A stretch of DNA of 21,957 nt from JAZRGE01 sp045644025 (GTDB taxonomy: Bacteria > Bacillota > Clostridia > Oscillospirales > Acutalibacteraceae). A program made the translations under genes and the position numbers. Below are positions 1 to 8,958 of this stretch, piece by piece. The stretch spans positions 1-21,957 of the forward strand of contig JAZRGE010000126.1 of NCBI GenBank assembly GCA_045644025.1, written 5' to 3'. The notes beneath the pieces are model-generated. The model had not been told where the DNA came from and searched no databases. It worked only from the letters and a program-made list of their open reading frames with translations. Every line of letters starts with the position of its first letter. The first letter of the stretch is position 1.

Positions 1-547
1 TGTTCATCATCTTGAGCTGCTGAGTTGCATCATAATACTCAAGAGTGATCTGGGATTTAAGACGATATGCAATATCACCGTAGGCACCGATGTTAAGCTC
101 GTTGACATTGGATTCTTCCTCTGTCTCGCCTTCACCCTCGCCCTCGGGCTTAGCATCTTCCTCGGGCTTTTCTTCGGGCTTAGCGGCAGCATCTGCATCT
201 TCGCCTTCGGCAGGGGCTTCCTCTTCCTCGTTTTCAAAAACTTCCAAGGGGTTGGAATACCACATTTTGCCGCTTATCTTATCAAGCACGGCAAAAACTG
301 CATTTTCTTCGTTGATAAACAAAGCATAATTGGGATGATCCGCTGCAAGCTTCATACCCTCAGGGGCAAGTTCGCTTTCAAGGAATTCCCTATCCTCTTC
401 GGGAGCAAGTTCACTGCTGCCGAAAAGCTGACCATCGGCAGAAGCGATAAGTTTGGTGGATGTAAACCAGGCAGCGAGTACGCCGGCAAAAATGGCAACA
501 ACAAGCACCAATGCAATGATAACTCTATGTTTCTTTATAAATGCCAT
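1..547 (-). CDS. DUF5696-like membrane-anchored protein, N-terminal part (partial)
   Basis: This gene runs off the left edge; 182 residues are visible. It starts at ATG 547 with a GAGGTG ribosome site 8 bases upstream and lies 10 bases after the stop of the NHL/YIP1 gene, so it is part of the same operon. Residues 8-28 form one hydrophobic segment after KKHR, which suggests a signal anchor with the rest outside the cell. Residues 74-100 read as a beta-rich start containing ALFINEENAVFAVLDKISGK and then MWYSNP, a pattern I associate with the N-terminus of DUF5696 proteins, which in other Bacillota sit beside YIP1 proteins and CUT1 sugar transporters. Residues 105-146 are an acidic Glu/Ala/Lys/Pro-rich stretch, after which the beta-rich sequence resumes. 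Function is unknown. The family assignment is from memory and from context, not from a search. Confidence 0.7.
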   Translation of the reverse strand, partial: MAFIKKHRVIIALVLVVAIFAGVLAAWFTSTKLIASADGQLFGSSELAPEEDREFLESELAPEGMKLAADHPNYALFINEENAVFAVLDKISGKMWYSNPLEVFENEEEEAPAEGEDADAAAKPEEKPEEDAKPEGEGEGETEEESNVNELNIGAYGDIAYRLKSQITLEYYDATQQLKMMN

Positions 548-557
548 TTCATCCACC

Positions 558-2657
558 TCACATTCTAATAGTTATTTCGCTGTAGATACTTACTGCAAAG
601 CCGAACATCTGCTGAACAAGGTTGAACATAAGAACGACAAGGAAAAGCACTGCAGCCATACCAACCACGGAAACAATGATTGTACCTATTGTCTTGAGTG
701 GTGTGTAGTTGTGAATTGTGAGCATTCCGCTGAAAAGCAGGAATGCACTCCAGATAAGACCGATTGTCTCCAACACATAGATCAGAGAGCCTTCGGAAAT
801 TGTGACAAAATTACTTGCGATGGAAACGGGGATGCTGAAGAGCATAAAGGGAATCAGCATATAGGCTGTGGCCATCACAATATCGCGGAACCTACCGTCG
901 CCATCGAAGAGTGTGGTAACCGACCAGTTACACAGACACCACAGGAAAAGCGGGATGGTGGCCATTGCCAGAGTCTGTAACAGGCTGAACTCATTATCCA
1001 AGGGCAGGAAAAGGAATCCTGTAACCGAAGATCTGACAAGCAACGTGACAACAAACAGGCCGTAGAGAATGGCGGCAGAGCCCATATGGCCCTTCTTTTC
1101 GCGGATCATGCTCCAGAAGCCATCAAAGGGATGGGTGATAACATATCCACCGAATTTAAGACCTCTGTACCAGCCGTACTTCTTAAGGCCTTCTTTAGCA
1201 ATGAGTTTCTTTCTCCAGATCTTCACATAGAGAACTGCCAGAATAATGATCACTGCTATGGTAAGGCAGACCCAACCGAAGTTGGTAGAAAGCCATTCAT
1301 CGCGATAATACTTATAAGCCTTAGAATAGAAGGTTTTATTACCGGCATAGCGGAAGTAATCAAGAACTTCCTCATATTCGCCGTTTCTCAGCATGATCTT
1401 ACCAACACCGGCATAAGCCATATCCAGGTTGGAATTGATCTTGAGAACCTGCTTCCACTGTTCGAGAGACTCATCGTAGTTGCCTTCGATGTAGTTCCTC
1501 TGAGCCTCAATGATAAGCTTAGCGTAGTCGGTCAGCTCGAAAACTGTGAGTGCAGAAGAGATATTATCCAGAACATAGATCCTGGTGCCTTCGCAAACAA
1601 CACCAACGGGCTTTCTGAAGTAACCCTCTGTGGAGCCTTCACCGCCGAAGATAAAGAGGATCTCACCATCTTCGTTGTAAACAAAGATTCTCTTTCTCAC
1701 AGAATCGAGGCAGGCATAGCCATAAGATTCGGCTGCTGAAACATCCACAAATCTGGAAGGACCGATAATATCGGTTTCCTCGGAAACGCTGAGGTATTCG
1801 ATATCACCGATAGGATACTCCAGCACAGGAGATACCTTAAGGATATTGTGGCCCAGAGCAGTCTGCTTTCTTACAGGCAGCGACTGAGCGGGATCCCACT
1901 GATCCACGTTGGAGGTAACGGTATAAACGAAATCCTCGTGGTCCATATCGATATTATCAAACTCAACAGGAATAAACTTAAGGCGTGCTTCTTTCTGCTT
2001 CTCAGAACCAACAAGATTCCAGAAGATATCGGAAAGAGTTACCTTAACGGGAGGTGCACCGGTAAAACCAAGGAAGTTACCCATGGGGTCAAATTCCATA
2101 ATACCGTCGTATACACCTTCTGCAACAACGTAAACACGACCAAAACGGTCGGCAGCAACCTTATTAGGTGTGAAAACAAAGTTTTCCTTATAAACGTCGC
2201 TGCTGGTTGCAGTACGGTCGCCAATGTAGTTAAAGTCTTTATCAAGAACAACTATACGGCTGTTGCCGCTATCGGCAATATAGATCATACCATCAGAAGC
2301 GGCATAAACACCTTTAGGTCCACTAAGAGCAGTAACAGAACCGTCCTCGCCCTTAAGCATCTTAAGTTCTGCCAAGAATTTGCAATCTTTATCAAGAACC
2401 AACACGCGGTTGTTGCCAGTATCGGCTATGTAAACATTGCCGTTGTCGTCAACATCCACATCGTTGGGGTCCTTCAAAGTTCCGTTGCCGGGAAGTCCCA
2501 TATGAGCACGGTCAGCATAAATGGCAACGCTGGCAGCCTCAGGTGTGGGCACAGCTTCCTGCTTATAGTTGTATGTATAAGAATCGGCTGCGGCGGGCAC
2601 GGAGAAGAGAAGAACAACTGTTAAAATAACAGCTAAAATACTTAACACCCTTTTCAA
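558..2657 (-). CDS. Membrane protein with NHL repeats, TPR-like segment and YIP1-type C-terminal domain
   Basis: The protein has 699 residues from the TTG at 2657. Domains in order: signal peptide (1-24, ending PAAA); NHL beta-propeller-like repeats (about 60-375, with VDDNGNVYIADTGNNRVLVLDK and a second copy SDGMIYIADSGNSRIVVLDK); a TPR-like helical pair (380-450, RNYIEGNYDESLEQWKQVL); one membrane helix (461-480); then a hydrophobic YIP1-type domain with about five helices (528-685). The propeller and TPR would lie outside the cell. An in-frame TTG at 2672 gives five more residues, but the AGGTGAG ribosome site lies inside that extension and just before 2657, so I choose 2657. It starts 27 bases after the permease stop. 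NHL propellers usually bind proteins or ligands and YIP1 domains are membrane-embedded with poorly known function in bacteria. A role in sensing or organising the transporter is inference. Confidence 0.85.
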   Translation of the reverse strand: MKRVLSILAVILTVVLLFSVPAAADSYTYNYKQEAVPTPEAASVAIYADRAHMGLPGNGTLKDPNDVDVDDNGNVYIADTGNNRVLVLDKDCKFLAELKMLKGEDGSVTALSGPKGVYAASDGMIYIADSGNSRIVVLDKDFNYIGDRTATSSDVYKENFVFTPNKVAADRFGRVYVVAEGVYDGIMEFDPMGNFLGFTGAPPVKVTLSDIFWNLVGSEKQKEARLKFIPVEFDNIDMDHEDFVYTVTSNVDQWDPAQSLPVRKQTALGHNILKVSPVLEYPIGDIEYLSVSEETDIIGPSRFVDVSAAESYGYACLDSVRKRIFVYNEDGEILFIFGGEGSTEGYFRKPVGVVCEGTRIYVLDNISSALTVFELTDYAKLIIEAQRNYIEGNYDESLEQWKQVLKINSNLDMAYAGVGKIMLRNGEYEEVLDYFRYAGNKTFYSKAYKYYRDEWLSTNFGWVCLTIAVIIILAVLYVKIWRKKLIAKEGLKKYGWYRGLKFGGYVITHPFDGFWSMIREKKGHMGSAAILYGLFVVTLLVRSSVTGFLFLPLDNEFSLLQTLAMATIPLFLWCLCNWSVTTLFDGDGRFRDIVMATAYMLIPFMLFSIPVSIASNFVTISEGSLIYVLETIGLIWSAFLLFSGMLTIHNYTPLKTIGTIIVSVVGMAAVLFLVVLMFNLVQQMFGFAVSIYSEITIRM

Positions 2658-2684
2658 GATCTCACCTCGCAATTTCTTCTGGGT

Positions 2685-3545
2685 TTAGTCTTTCATACCG
2701 GAGGTAGCCATTGTCTCCAGTATTTGTGACTGTGAAAATACAAACGTTACAATAGGAACAATCATCATAACAACCGAAACAGCAGCTGCAACACCCGTAC
2801 GGGCCACACCACTGGCTGCGATCTGGCTCAGCGCAAAGGAGAGGGGCTTGAGCTGTTCGCTGTAGATGTATGTTCCGCCGGAAGTACCCCACAAACTCTG
2901 AATTGTGAGAATTGCCAGGGTGATCCATGCGGGCTTAACAATAGGCATTACTATTCGGAAGAAGATCCTTATCTCCCCTGCACCGTCGATTCGGGCGGCT
3001 TCAAGAAGAGCATCGGGAAGCAACTGCTCCATAAACTGTTTCATAAGGTAGAGACCCATACTTGCGCCGATTGCAGGAACAATGAGCGAGAGATATGTAT
3101 CTACCCAGCCGAGCTTAGCCATAATGAGATAGTTGGGGATGGCTGTTACCTGGCCTGTGAACATAAGGGAGAGCACAACGATCTGGAACATAGTGTCGCG
3201 GCCCTTGAATTCGAACTTAGAGAGCGAATAAGCAGCCAGCGAAGCCAGAATGATGTGACCGATAGTACCTACCACTGTGACAAAAACAGTGTTGAAAAGG
3301 TAGCGGGTAAACGGTACCCAGGAGGAGGACATAACTGTAAGCAGGTCCTTAAAGTTATCAAACGTGGGGTTCTTAGCAAAGAACCTCGGGGGGTAGACGA
3401 ACAATTCGTCGAAAGGCTTGATAGAGTTACTGATGGCATAGACCAAAGGCATTGCCATAAAAGCACCTATCAAGGTAAGAACAATCAGAATACCAACCGT
3501 TCCGCCTGTAGAACGGTTAAGTTTTTTCAAACGCTTTTGTTTCAT
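2685..3545 (-). CDS. Carbohydrate ABC transporter permease, CUT1 family (MalG/AraQ type)
   Basis: The 286-residue inner-membrane permease is probably the second half of the import channel together with the gene just upstream. It has about six hydrophobic segments (roughly 16-38, 83-105, 118-135, 143-168, 203-218 and 255-275). The cytoplasmic EAA loop that docks the ATPase is clear at 182-201 (EAARIDGAGEIRIFFRIVMP), including the conserved Gly188. The segment SNSIKPFDELF after the first helix is typical of the MalG/AraQ branch. Start ATG 3545 has the ribosome site AGGAAGG 7 bases upstream. Length is normal for the family (about 270-300). No ATP-binding subunit is encoded in the window; CUT1 systems of Bacillota often share one MsmX-like ATPase encoded elsewhere, which is the likely explanation. 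The substrate cannot be read from the sequence. Confidence 0.93.
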   Translation of the reverse strand: MKQKRLKKLNRSTGGTVGILIVLTLIGAFMAMPLVYAISNSIKPFDELFVYPPRFFAKNPTFDNFKDLLTVMSSSWVPFTRYLFNTVFVTVVGTIGHIILASLAAYSLSKFEFKGRDTMFQIVVLSLMFTGQVTAIPNYLIMAKLGWVDTYLSLIVPAIGASMGLYLMKQFMEQLLPDALLEAARIDGAGEIRIFFRIVMPIVKPAWITLAILTIQSLWGTSGGTYIYSEQLKPLSFALSQIAASGVARTGVAAAVSVVMMIVPIVTFVFSQSQILETMATSGMKD

Positions 3546-3588
3546 AGATATACCTTCCTATTCAAATAGCAATTCTTAATCCGTTCTG

Positions 3589-4515
3589 TTAGGTGCCTAT
3601 CTTCTTGATAAACACGTTTACAAGCTTGTTGCAACCTACCATTATTACAAACAGCACGGTAGCAATAGCAGAAGCATAACCCATTTCAAATCTGATGTTA
3701 CCGTAGTCTACCAGGTGGGTTACGATGGTGTGTGCAGCATACTGCACGCTGGGGAAACCGGCCATACCGACCGCAATATCATAAACACCGAATGCACTGG
3801 TTATGGCAAGAACCGCACCGAACATAAGCTGAGGCTTAAGGTTGGGCAGGGTGATATACCAAAGCTCCTGCCAACGGTTCTTAATACCATCGATAGCGCC
3901 GGATTCGTACTGGGATTTATCAATACCCTGAAGACCAGCTATGAAAGAAAGGAAGCTGGTGCCAAGGCTCATCCACAGTGCAACGAGGATAACGATGCCC
4001 ATAATATACTTGGGATCGGAAAGCCACAATACCGGCTCGGTTACCAAACCGAGACTCATAAGAATGGAGTTTGCGTAGCCATAAGAGTCACTGCTGAAGA
4101 TCAGCTTCCAGATCATATAAACGTTGCCGGAAATGGAAGGTGCATAGAACAGCAGAACCAAAATAGCTCTGAGCTTGGAAGAAAGTTCGTTGATCATCCA
4201 AGCGGCCAGCAAGCTGATAAGGTAGCCTGCAGGGCCTGTGATGATAGCAAAGAACATAGTATTCTTCAAAGCAAGCAGGAAGTTTTCATCCCTGAGGATA
4301 AGCCTTACGTAGTTTTCGAGGCCATTAAACACAGGAGCTTCCAGAATGTTGTAGTAAGTAAAGCTAAGGAAAATCGAAATAAGAACGGGAGCAACTGTAA
4401 ATGTGCAGAAGATAATCATATAAGGAAGAAGAAATCCATATGCAACCCTGGCATTATTCTTACCATAGCTTTTAACGCGCTTTTTAAGCGGCGAATTAGT
4501 GTTTGCTGCAGTCAT
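3589..4515 (-). CDS. Carbohydrate ABC transporter permease, CUT1 family (MalF/UgpA type)
   Basis: This 308-residue inner-membrane permease is the MalF-like partner of the downstream permease. It begins with a basic cytoplasmic tail (KKRVKSYGKNNAR) followed by the first helix (about 26-52, containing LLPYMIIFCTFTVAPVLISI), which is typical of the SugA/UgpA branch. The ATPase-docking loop is at about 203-226, with ESGAIDGIKNRWQELWYITL where most relatives have EAA; the conserved Gly210 is kept. Six membrane segments are expected. The start ATG 4515 has AAGGAGGGG upstream, and this site overlaps the stop codon of the solute-binding protein gene (14-base gap), which suggests translational coupling. 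Family assignment is firm; substrate is unknown. Confidence 0.93.
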   Translation of the reverse strand: MTAANTNSPLKKRVKSYGKNNARVAYGFLLPYMIIFCTFTVAPVLISIFLSFTYYNILEAPVFNGLENYVRLILRDENFLLALKNTMFFAIITGPAGYLISLLAAWMINELSSKLRAILVLLFYAPSISGNVYMIWKLIFSSDSYGYANSILMSLGLVTEPVLWLSDPKYIMGIVILVALWMSLGTSFLSFIAGLQGIDKSQYESGAIDGIKNRWQELWYITLPNLKPQLMFGAVLAITSAFGVYDIAVGMAGFPSVQYAAHTIVTHLVDYGNIRFEMGYASAIATVLFVIMVGCNKLVNVFIKKIGT

Positions 4516-4529
4516 TTATTCTCCCCTCC

Positions 4530-7433
4530 TTATTCCATACCAAACTCTTTGCGTTTGGTGATAATTTCATCGTTGATGATAATGTTGTAGTCAACCATAA
4601 CTTCGCGAGGATCGGTCTTGTTGTTGTAGATCTCGCGGAATGCGTTGTCCAGATGTCTCCACAGGTAGTAGCCGCCGGGAACTTCGGGAATACCGAAGAT
4701 ATTCTGAACTTCTTCATCTTCTCTGGACTGCTCGTTAAACACCTCAAGGTCTTCAACGTTCCAGGAAATGTTGTTCATAGCTTCCAGGTTGGCGGTGGGA
4801 TATCTACCGGATTCACCCAGCAGGTTTTCAAGCTCATGAGCGTAATCGGTCTGGGCCTTGGTATCAGTCCACCACTTAATGAATTCCCAACCGGCCTGCT
4901 TCTTGCTATCCTCGATGCTGCTCATCATCATAGCTGTGGTGAGCGAAACGGGGGTAGCATGAGAAATAGTGCCATCAGCCTGCTCTGTGCCGGGAACCAT
5001 CGCAATGCCCCACATACCCTTAAGCTGGGGAGCAAAGATAACCAGTGTGTTGTAAGAGGTGTAGTTGGCAACGGCCAAAGGCATTTCACCGGTTACAAAA
5101 CGGTTGGAGAAGTTATAAGAAAGCGGGAAGCCGTAGCTTGTGTAGAGATCGCTCCACTGCTTCATTATACGGATAGAAATTTCGCTGTTGAAATCGGCGC
5201 GGGACTTATCTTCATTATAGAAGGAACCGCCGGCCTGATAAAGCATTGTGCCGAAGGAAACCATACCTTCGTTGGAGCCTGCAGGCACGTCACTGGTGGG
5301 CAAGCCGAAGGTCATATTGTTTCTCTGGAGAACGGGAAGCATCTCATAAACTTCTTCCCATGTCTCGGGCGGGCCGTCAAAGCCCAGCTGCTCCAGAATG
5401 TCCTTGCGGTAGAACAGCACGGGGAAGCTCATCTGCTCGGGCAGAGCGTAGTATTCACCGTTGAGTTCAAGGGGAGTCATAGCAGCTTTGGCAAAGCGAT
5501 TTTTCACTGTCTCAAAATCGGAGAACTGAGAGAGAGGCTCGATTGCGCTACGGATAGCGTAGTTAACAGGATCACCCTGAGCCATGTAGAGGGCGATATC
5601 GGGAGCCTGGCCGGCAACAGTTGCCTGAAGCAGAGCGCCCTGAACAACCTTTACCTGCACCCTGTAGCCATCGTAGTTGAAATCGGAATCAACAAGCTGC
5701 TTAAGAATTGTGGCCTGATCTCGACCACTGTTGATCCAAACCTCGAGAACCTTATCACCATCGGTGATTGTGTCGCCGATGGAGTTGTAATCCTCGAAGA
5801 AGGAAGCCATAAAGTTGCTTGCTTCGTGAGCGAATGTCTCGAAGAAGTTGGCTGCTGCTCTTTTAATCTTTGTATCGGCAGAGCAGATCAATATATAGTC
5901 CATACTCATATCGGTCATCTTAACATTGGAGATCCAAGTACCAAGAGCCGAAAGATTGGAGTTGAAATCGGAGAGTTCTTTTGTGATTCTGTGAGGCTTC
6001 TTGTTCAAACGCTCAAGCTGACGAGCGATGTTATCAAGAATAGCGGTGTAGCTACTTGCGCCGGAAGCGGCAGCAAGTCTTTCGGAAACGCCGTAAAGAC
6101 GAGCGCTTTCCTCGGCAAAGCCTTCGATAACCTGGGGAATCTTATCCTTAAGATCATAGCTTCTGTATGCATCGGGAGTGGTTCCGGTGATAACAATGAT
6201 CTTTCTGTAGAATTCGTTCAGTTTCTCAAGGATATCGGAAACTTCCATAATATAATCGCCCAGCTCACCAAGAGCGGATTCGATCCTGATGGTGTTCTGG
6301 CCCTTCTTAAGGGGAACAAGGTAAACCTGCTCACCTTCGCCCAAGAAAACGTTCTTGTAGCCGGAATTATATTCAAACTTAACGTTGGCAGCTTCCTTAT
6401 AAGGAATAGTGCCGTTAACATACACACGGCGAGTGATATGCAGACCGCGAGCTGCCTCCTGCTTTACCTTAAATACAACACGGTAAAGGCCATCGGCAGG
6501 AACATCGGCTACATTATATTCAACCCACATATTAGCGCTGTTGAAGCGGCCGCCGCCTATAATGTTCATGCGAAGCTTTGTGCCATCGTAGGGCTCAAGC
6601 AAGGGAGAAGAACGATCATATATGGGAGCGAGCTGTGCGGAAGACTTAAGAGCAGCCAATTCGGCCTGAATCTTAATGGGCTCTTCCATAGCAATCTCTT
6701 TTAAGCCCTGGGCCTGATAGGTGGCCAGAGCGTCGGCATAAGAGGGATATTCCTTCTGAGCATCAAAGGTAATGGCGCTTATAACAATAGGCTCCTTGAT
6801 AGTCTCAAGAGTGATGGTGTGTTCGCCCTCTTCAAGATAGAAAAGAAGGTAGTTGTCGTAGTAGCCGGAAGCATCGCGGAAATACTGCTCGTACCATCCA
6901 AATACTTCAACCTGGGTGGGATACTTATCGTTGCCGCGGTTATCCTTCTCTATTTCGTCTTTCTCGTTCTTCCAGACACGGCTGATAGCCAGAGAAGAAG
7001 CTTCATCGAAGGGAATTTCTCCATCTATGTAGAGCTTTCTTTCGATACCGGAAGACTTACCCTCAACTGTGCGGTAGTTCAGCTTGATCTGATACATACC
7101 CTTAGTTGCAACGGTAAATTTCCAGGTAACTTTACCCTTCTCACCATCGATATAAAGACCCTTCTGGCCTTCATATTCGTTCACAACGGCGGATTCCTTA
7201 ACATTACCGTTCTCATCAACTGCTTCAAAATCAACAGTTGCATCCACAGTAATGGTGGGAACCTTCTTTGTGATCTTCTTGTAGGTATTCAAATAATATG
7301 AATACGATCCTTCTTCACCAACATAGGTGCCGGTGTTTCCGGTTCCGGTATTGGGTGCTGCAAAAACATTGCCTGCAAACAAGGTGCAGAACATAAGTAT
7401 TGCAAGGCCAATACTGCAAACCTTCTTAAACAT
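4530..7433 (-). CDS. Oversized extracellular solute-binding protein with two N-terminal beta-rich modules
   Basis: The 967-residue protein would deliver the sugar to the two permeases encoded just downstream. Signal peptide 1-25 ends VFA-APN; there is no lipobox cysteine, so it is probably cut by signal peptidase I rather than lipidated. Two beta-rich modules follow, about 90-225 and 285-400; they look like an internal duplication (RKLYIDGEIPFDEA at 132-145 against RRVYVNGTIPYKEA at 335-348). Next come a helical linker (about 400-555) and a classical solute-binding domain (about 562-967, with KVLEVWINSGRDQ, then VAGQAPDIALYMAQGD, NGEYYALPEQMSFPVLFYRK and AGWEFIKWWT). Ordinary CUT1 binding proteins are 400-450 residues, so about 500 residues are extra. 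The start 7433 is chosen over longer in-frame options because AAGGAGAG lies 7 bases before it and the extension has no signal peptide in place. The extra modules may bind carbohydrate (inference). Confidence 0.92.
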   Translation of the reverse strand: MFKKVCSIGLAILMFCTLFAGNVFAAPNTGTGNTGTYVGEEGSYSYYLNTYKKITKKVPTITVDATVDFEAVDENGNVKESAVVNEYEGQKGLYIDGEKGKVTWKFTVATKGMYQIKLNYRTVEGKSSGIERKLYIDGEIPFDEASSLAISRVWKNEKDEIEKDNRGNDKYPTQVEVFGWYEQYFRDASGYYDNYLLFYLEEGEHTITLETIKEPIVISAITFDAQKEYPSYADALATYQAQGLKEIAMEEPIKIQAELAALKSSAQLAPIYDRSSPLLEPYDGTKLRMNIIGGGRFNSANMWVEYNVADVPADGLYRVVFKVKQEAARGLHITRRVYVNGTIPYKEAANVKFEYNSGYKNVFLGEGEQVYLVPLKKGQNTIRIESALGELGDYIMEVSDILEKLNEFYRKIIVITGTTPDAYRSYDLKDKIPQVIEGFAEESARLYGVSERLAAASGASSYTAILDNIARQLERLNKKPHRITKELSDFNSNLSALGTWISNVKMTDMSMDYILICSADTKIKRAAANFFETFAHEASNFMASFFEDYNSIGDTITDGDKVLEVWINSGRDQATILKQLVDSDFNYDGYRVQVKVVQGALLQATVAGQAPDIALYMAQGDPVNYAIRSAIEPLSQFSDFETVKNRFAKAAMTPLELNGEYYALPEQMSFPVLFYRKDILEQLGFDGPPETWEEVYEMLPVLQRNNMTFGLPTSDVPAGSNEGMVSFGTMLYQAGGSFYNEDKSRADFNSEISIRIMKQWSDLYTSYGFPLSYNFSNRFVTGEMPLAVANYTSYNTLVIFAPQLKGMWGIAMVPGTEQADGTISHATPVSLTTAMMMSSIEDSKKQAGWEFIKWWTDTKAQTDYAHELENLLGESGRYPTANLEAMNNISWNVEDLEVFNEQSREDEEVQNIFGIPEVPGGYYLWRHLDNAFREIYNNKTDPREVMVDYNIIINDEIITKRKEFGME

Positions 7434-7470
7434 ACAACCACTCTCCTTAAATGAACATTGCTTGTGCTTA

Positions 7471-8937
7471 TTATTTACCGGATCTTGTGAACCAGCCTTT
7501 AACAGCTGCCAGCACAATTACCGCTGTAATAAGTATGACTATCAATACTGCGAAGATCACCCATGCCCATTCAAGCTTATCTGTCTTTTCAGGGTTGGTA
7601 TCAACGCTGCCGCTCGGGCCAAAGGGATCTTCCTGTGTGTTATCCCCAATAGAGCCCGGATCGGAATTAACAGGATCATCGCCCGACACGGTGGGAATCT
7701 GGGAAGCATTGGGATCAACATCACCCAGACCTCCGTTGCCCTCTGCATCGCCTGCTATATTCTGATCATTTTCATCCACCTGGGGGGGATTCACAGGCTT
7801 GGAGATATCTTCCTGGTCTTCCTGAGCCTGTTTAACCTGAAGGAAACTCTTTATCACGGGAATGCCGTTCTGCATCTTCCAGGTAGTGCCAAAATTAAAA
7901 TCGGTGAACGTGGACTGATTAGCGGCTTGTGTTGCAGTGATACCTGTAAAGCCATCACCGCTTGCTGCTTCATCGGCCAGATAATAGGAATTGATAATGG
8001 TGCCGCTCTTGTTCTGGCCCACTACCCTACCTTTAAATTCATAGGTGTTGGCTCTGGCAGAAACGATACCGGAGTTGAAGGCCTTGTTGAGCGAGCCGCT
8101 GAGCCTGCCCACCAAACCGCCTGCATAAACGTCGCAAAGGGAATCGGCAACGATTGTGCCTACATTATATACATCTGTAACAGAAAGCTCGGAAGTCTTA
8201 ACAGCATCTGCACTGCCGCAAATACCGCCGGCAAATACATCGGATCTTCCCTTAGCGTTGAGAGAACCGGTGTTGCCGCAGCTGTAGATCTTGGAGGAGC
8301 AGGAGCCAACAATACCACCGATGCTGATTGCTGCACTATCGCCAACATTGATTTTAGCCTTATTGAGGCAATTTTCAATGCTTCCGCTATACATACCACC
8401 CGCAATACCGCCGGCTGCTACCTGAACCTTAATGCCGGTGATATTGATTTCACCTGATGCAATACAGTTTTTAATATTCTGCTTGCTTGTTGCGCCGCAT
8501 ATTACACCCGCATAGGCATAATTGCCACCGGAAACGTTTATCTTGGTATCCTCCACGTTAACGTTGGAGATAGAACCGAGATTGTAGCCAAAGAGGCCTG
8601 CAAAATAGGTGGTGCCACCCGATGCATTAATCTGTAGGCCCTTGATTGTGTAGCCGTTGCCATCGAAAACGCCCTTGAAGCCATTGCTTCCGCTGGAACC
8701 AATGGGCTCCCAGCCCTTGCCATTGTTATAAAAGGCACCGCCGGGGGCAAAATCGGCTTCGGTAAACACAATATCGTTGCCCAAATAGTATTTAGCGCTG
8801 AGCGAATTGCGAATGTTGTTGAGCTGTTCTTTGGTGGTGATGCAATTGTAGCCCGTAAAATCATCTGCCATCGCCATAGGAAGAACCATCGCCATCAGAG
8901 CAACTGTCATAAGCACTGCAAAAATCTTTTTAAGCAT
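7471..8937 (-). CDS. GLUG-repeat surface protein with C-terminal membrane anchor
   Basis: The 488-residue protein has a signal peptide (1-24, ending AMAMA-DDF), a conserved N-terminal segment (28-105, with FKGVFDGNGYTIKGLQI) and then about six to seven GLUG-type repeats up to about 345 (AGLFGYNLGSISNV, AGGIAGGMYSGSIENC, IGGIVGSCSS, AGGICGSADA, AGGLVGRLSG). A hydrophilic linker rich in Asp, Asn, Pro and Gly (about 368-455) leads to one membrane helix (457-479) and a short basic tail GWFTRSGK, so it is held in the membrane with the repeats outside. The repeats would form an elongated right-handed beta-solenoid or similar fold. GLUG proteins are typically surface proteins or adhesins; a ligand is not known. 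The ribosome site AGGAGGG lies 7 bases before ATG 8937. It is a paralog of the next upstream gene, from which it is separated by 21 bases. Confidence 0.9.
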   Translation of the reverse strand: MLKKIFAVLMTVALMAMVLPMAMADDFTGYNCITTKEQLNNIRNSLSAKYYLGNDIVFTEADFAPGGAFYNNGKGWEPIGSSGSNGFKGVFDGNGYTIKGLQINASGGTTYFAGLFGYNLGSISNVNVEDTKINVSGGNYAYAGVICGATSKQNIKNCIASGEINITGIKVQVAAGGIAGGMYSGSIENCLNKAKINVGDSAAISIGGIVGSCSSKIYSCGNTGSLNAKGRSDVFAGGICGSADAVKTSELSVTDVYNVGTIVADSLCDVYAGGLVGRLSGSLNKAFNSGIVSARANTYEFKGRVVGQNKSGTIINSYYLADEAASGDGFTGITATQAANQSTFTDFNFGTTWKMQNGIPVIKSFLQVKQAQEDQEDISKPVNPPQVDENDQNIAGDAEGNGGLGDVDPNASQIPTVSGDDPVNSDPGSIGDNTQEDPFGPSGSVDTNPEKTDKLEWAWVIFAVLIVILITAVIVLAAVKGWFTRSGK

Positions 8938-8958
8938 AAAATCGCCCTCCTGATTGAA

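Noticed and set aside
1086..2624. Open frames of 217 and 258 codons on the + strand opposite the NHL/YIP1 gene
   Set aside because: They lie wholly within a well-supported minus-strand gene and show no motif, ribosome site or operon position.
4503..6704. A 733-codon open frame on the + strand opposite the solute-binding protein gene
   Set aside because: The minus-strand protein has a signal peptide, ribosome site and clear family motifs. The antisense frame is low in recognisable domains and has no ribosome site; it is a by-product of codon use on the true strand.
7327..8457. A 376-codon + strand frame across the GLUG and binding-protein genes
   Set aside because: It spans the junction of two real genes on the other strand; composition is that of an antisense shadow.
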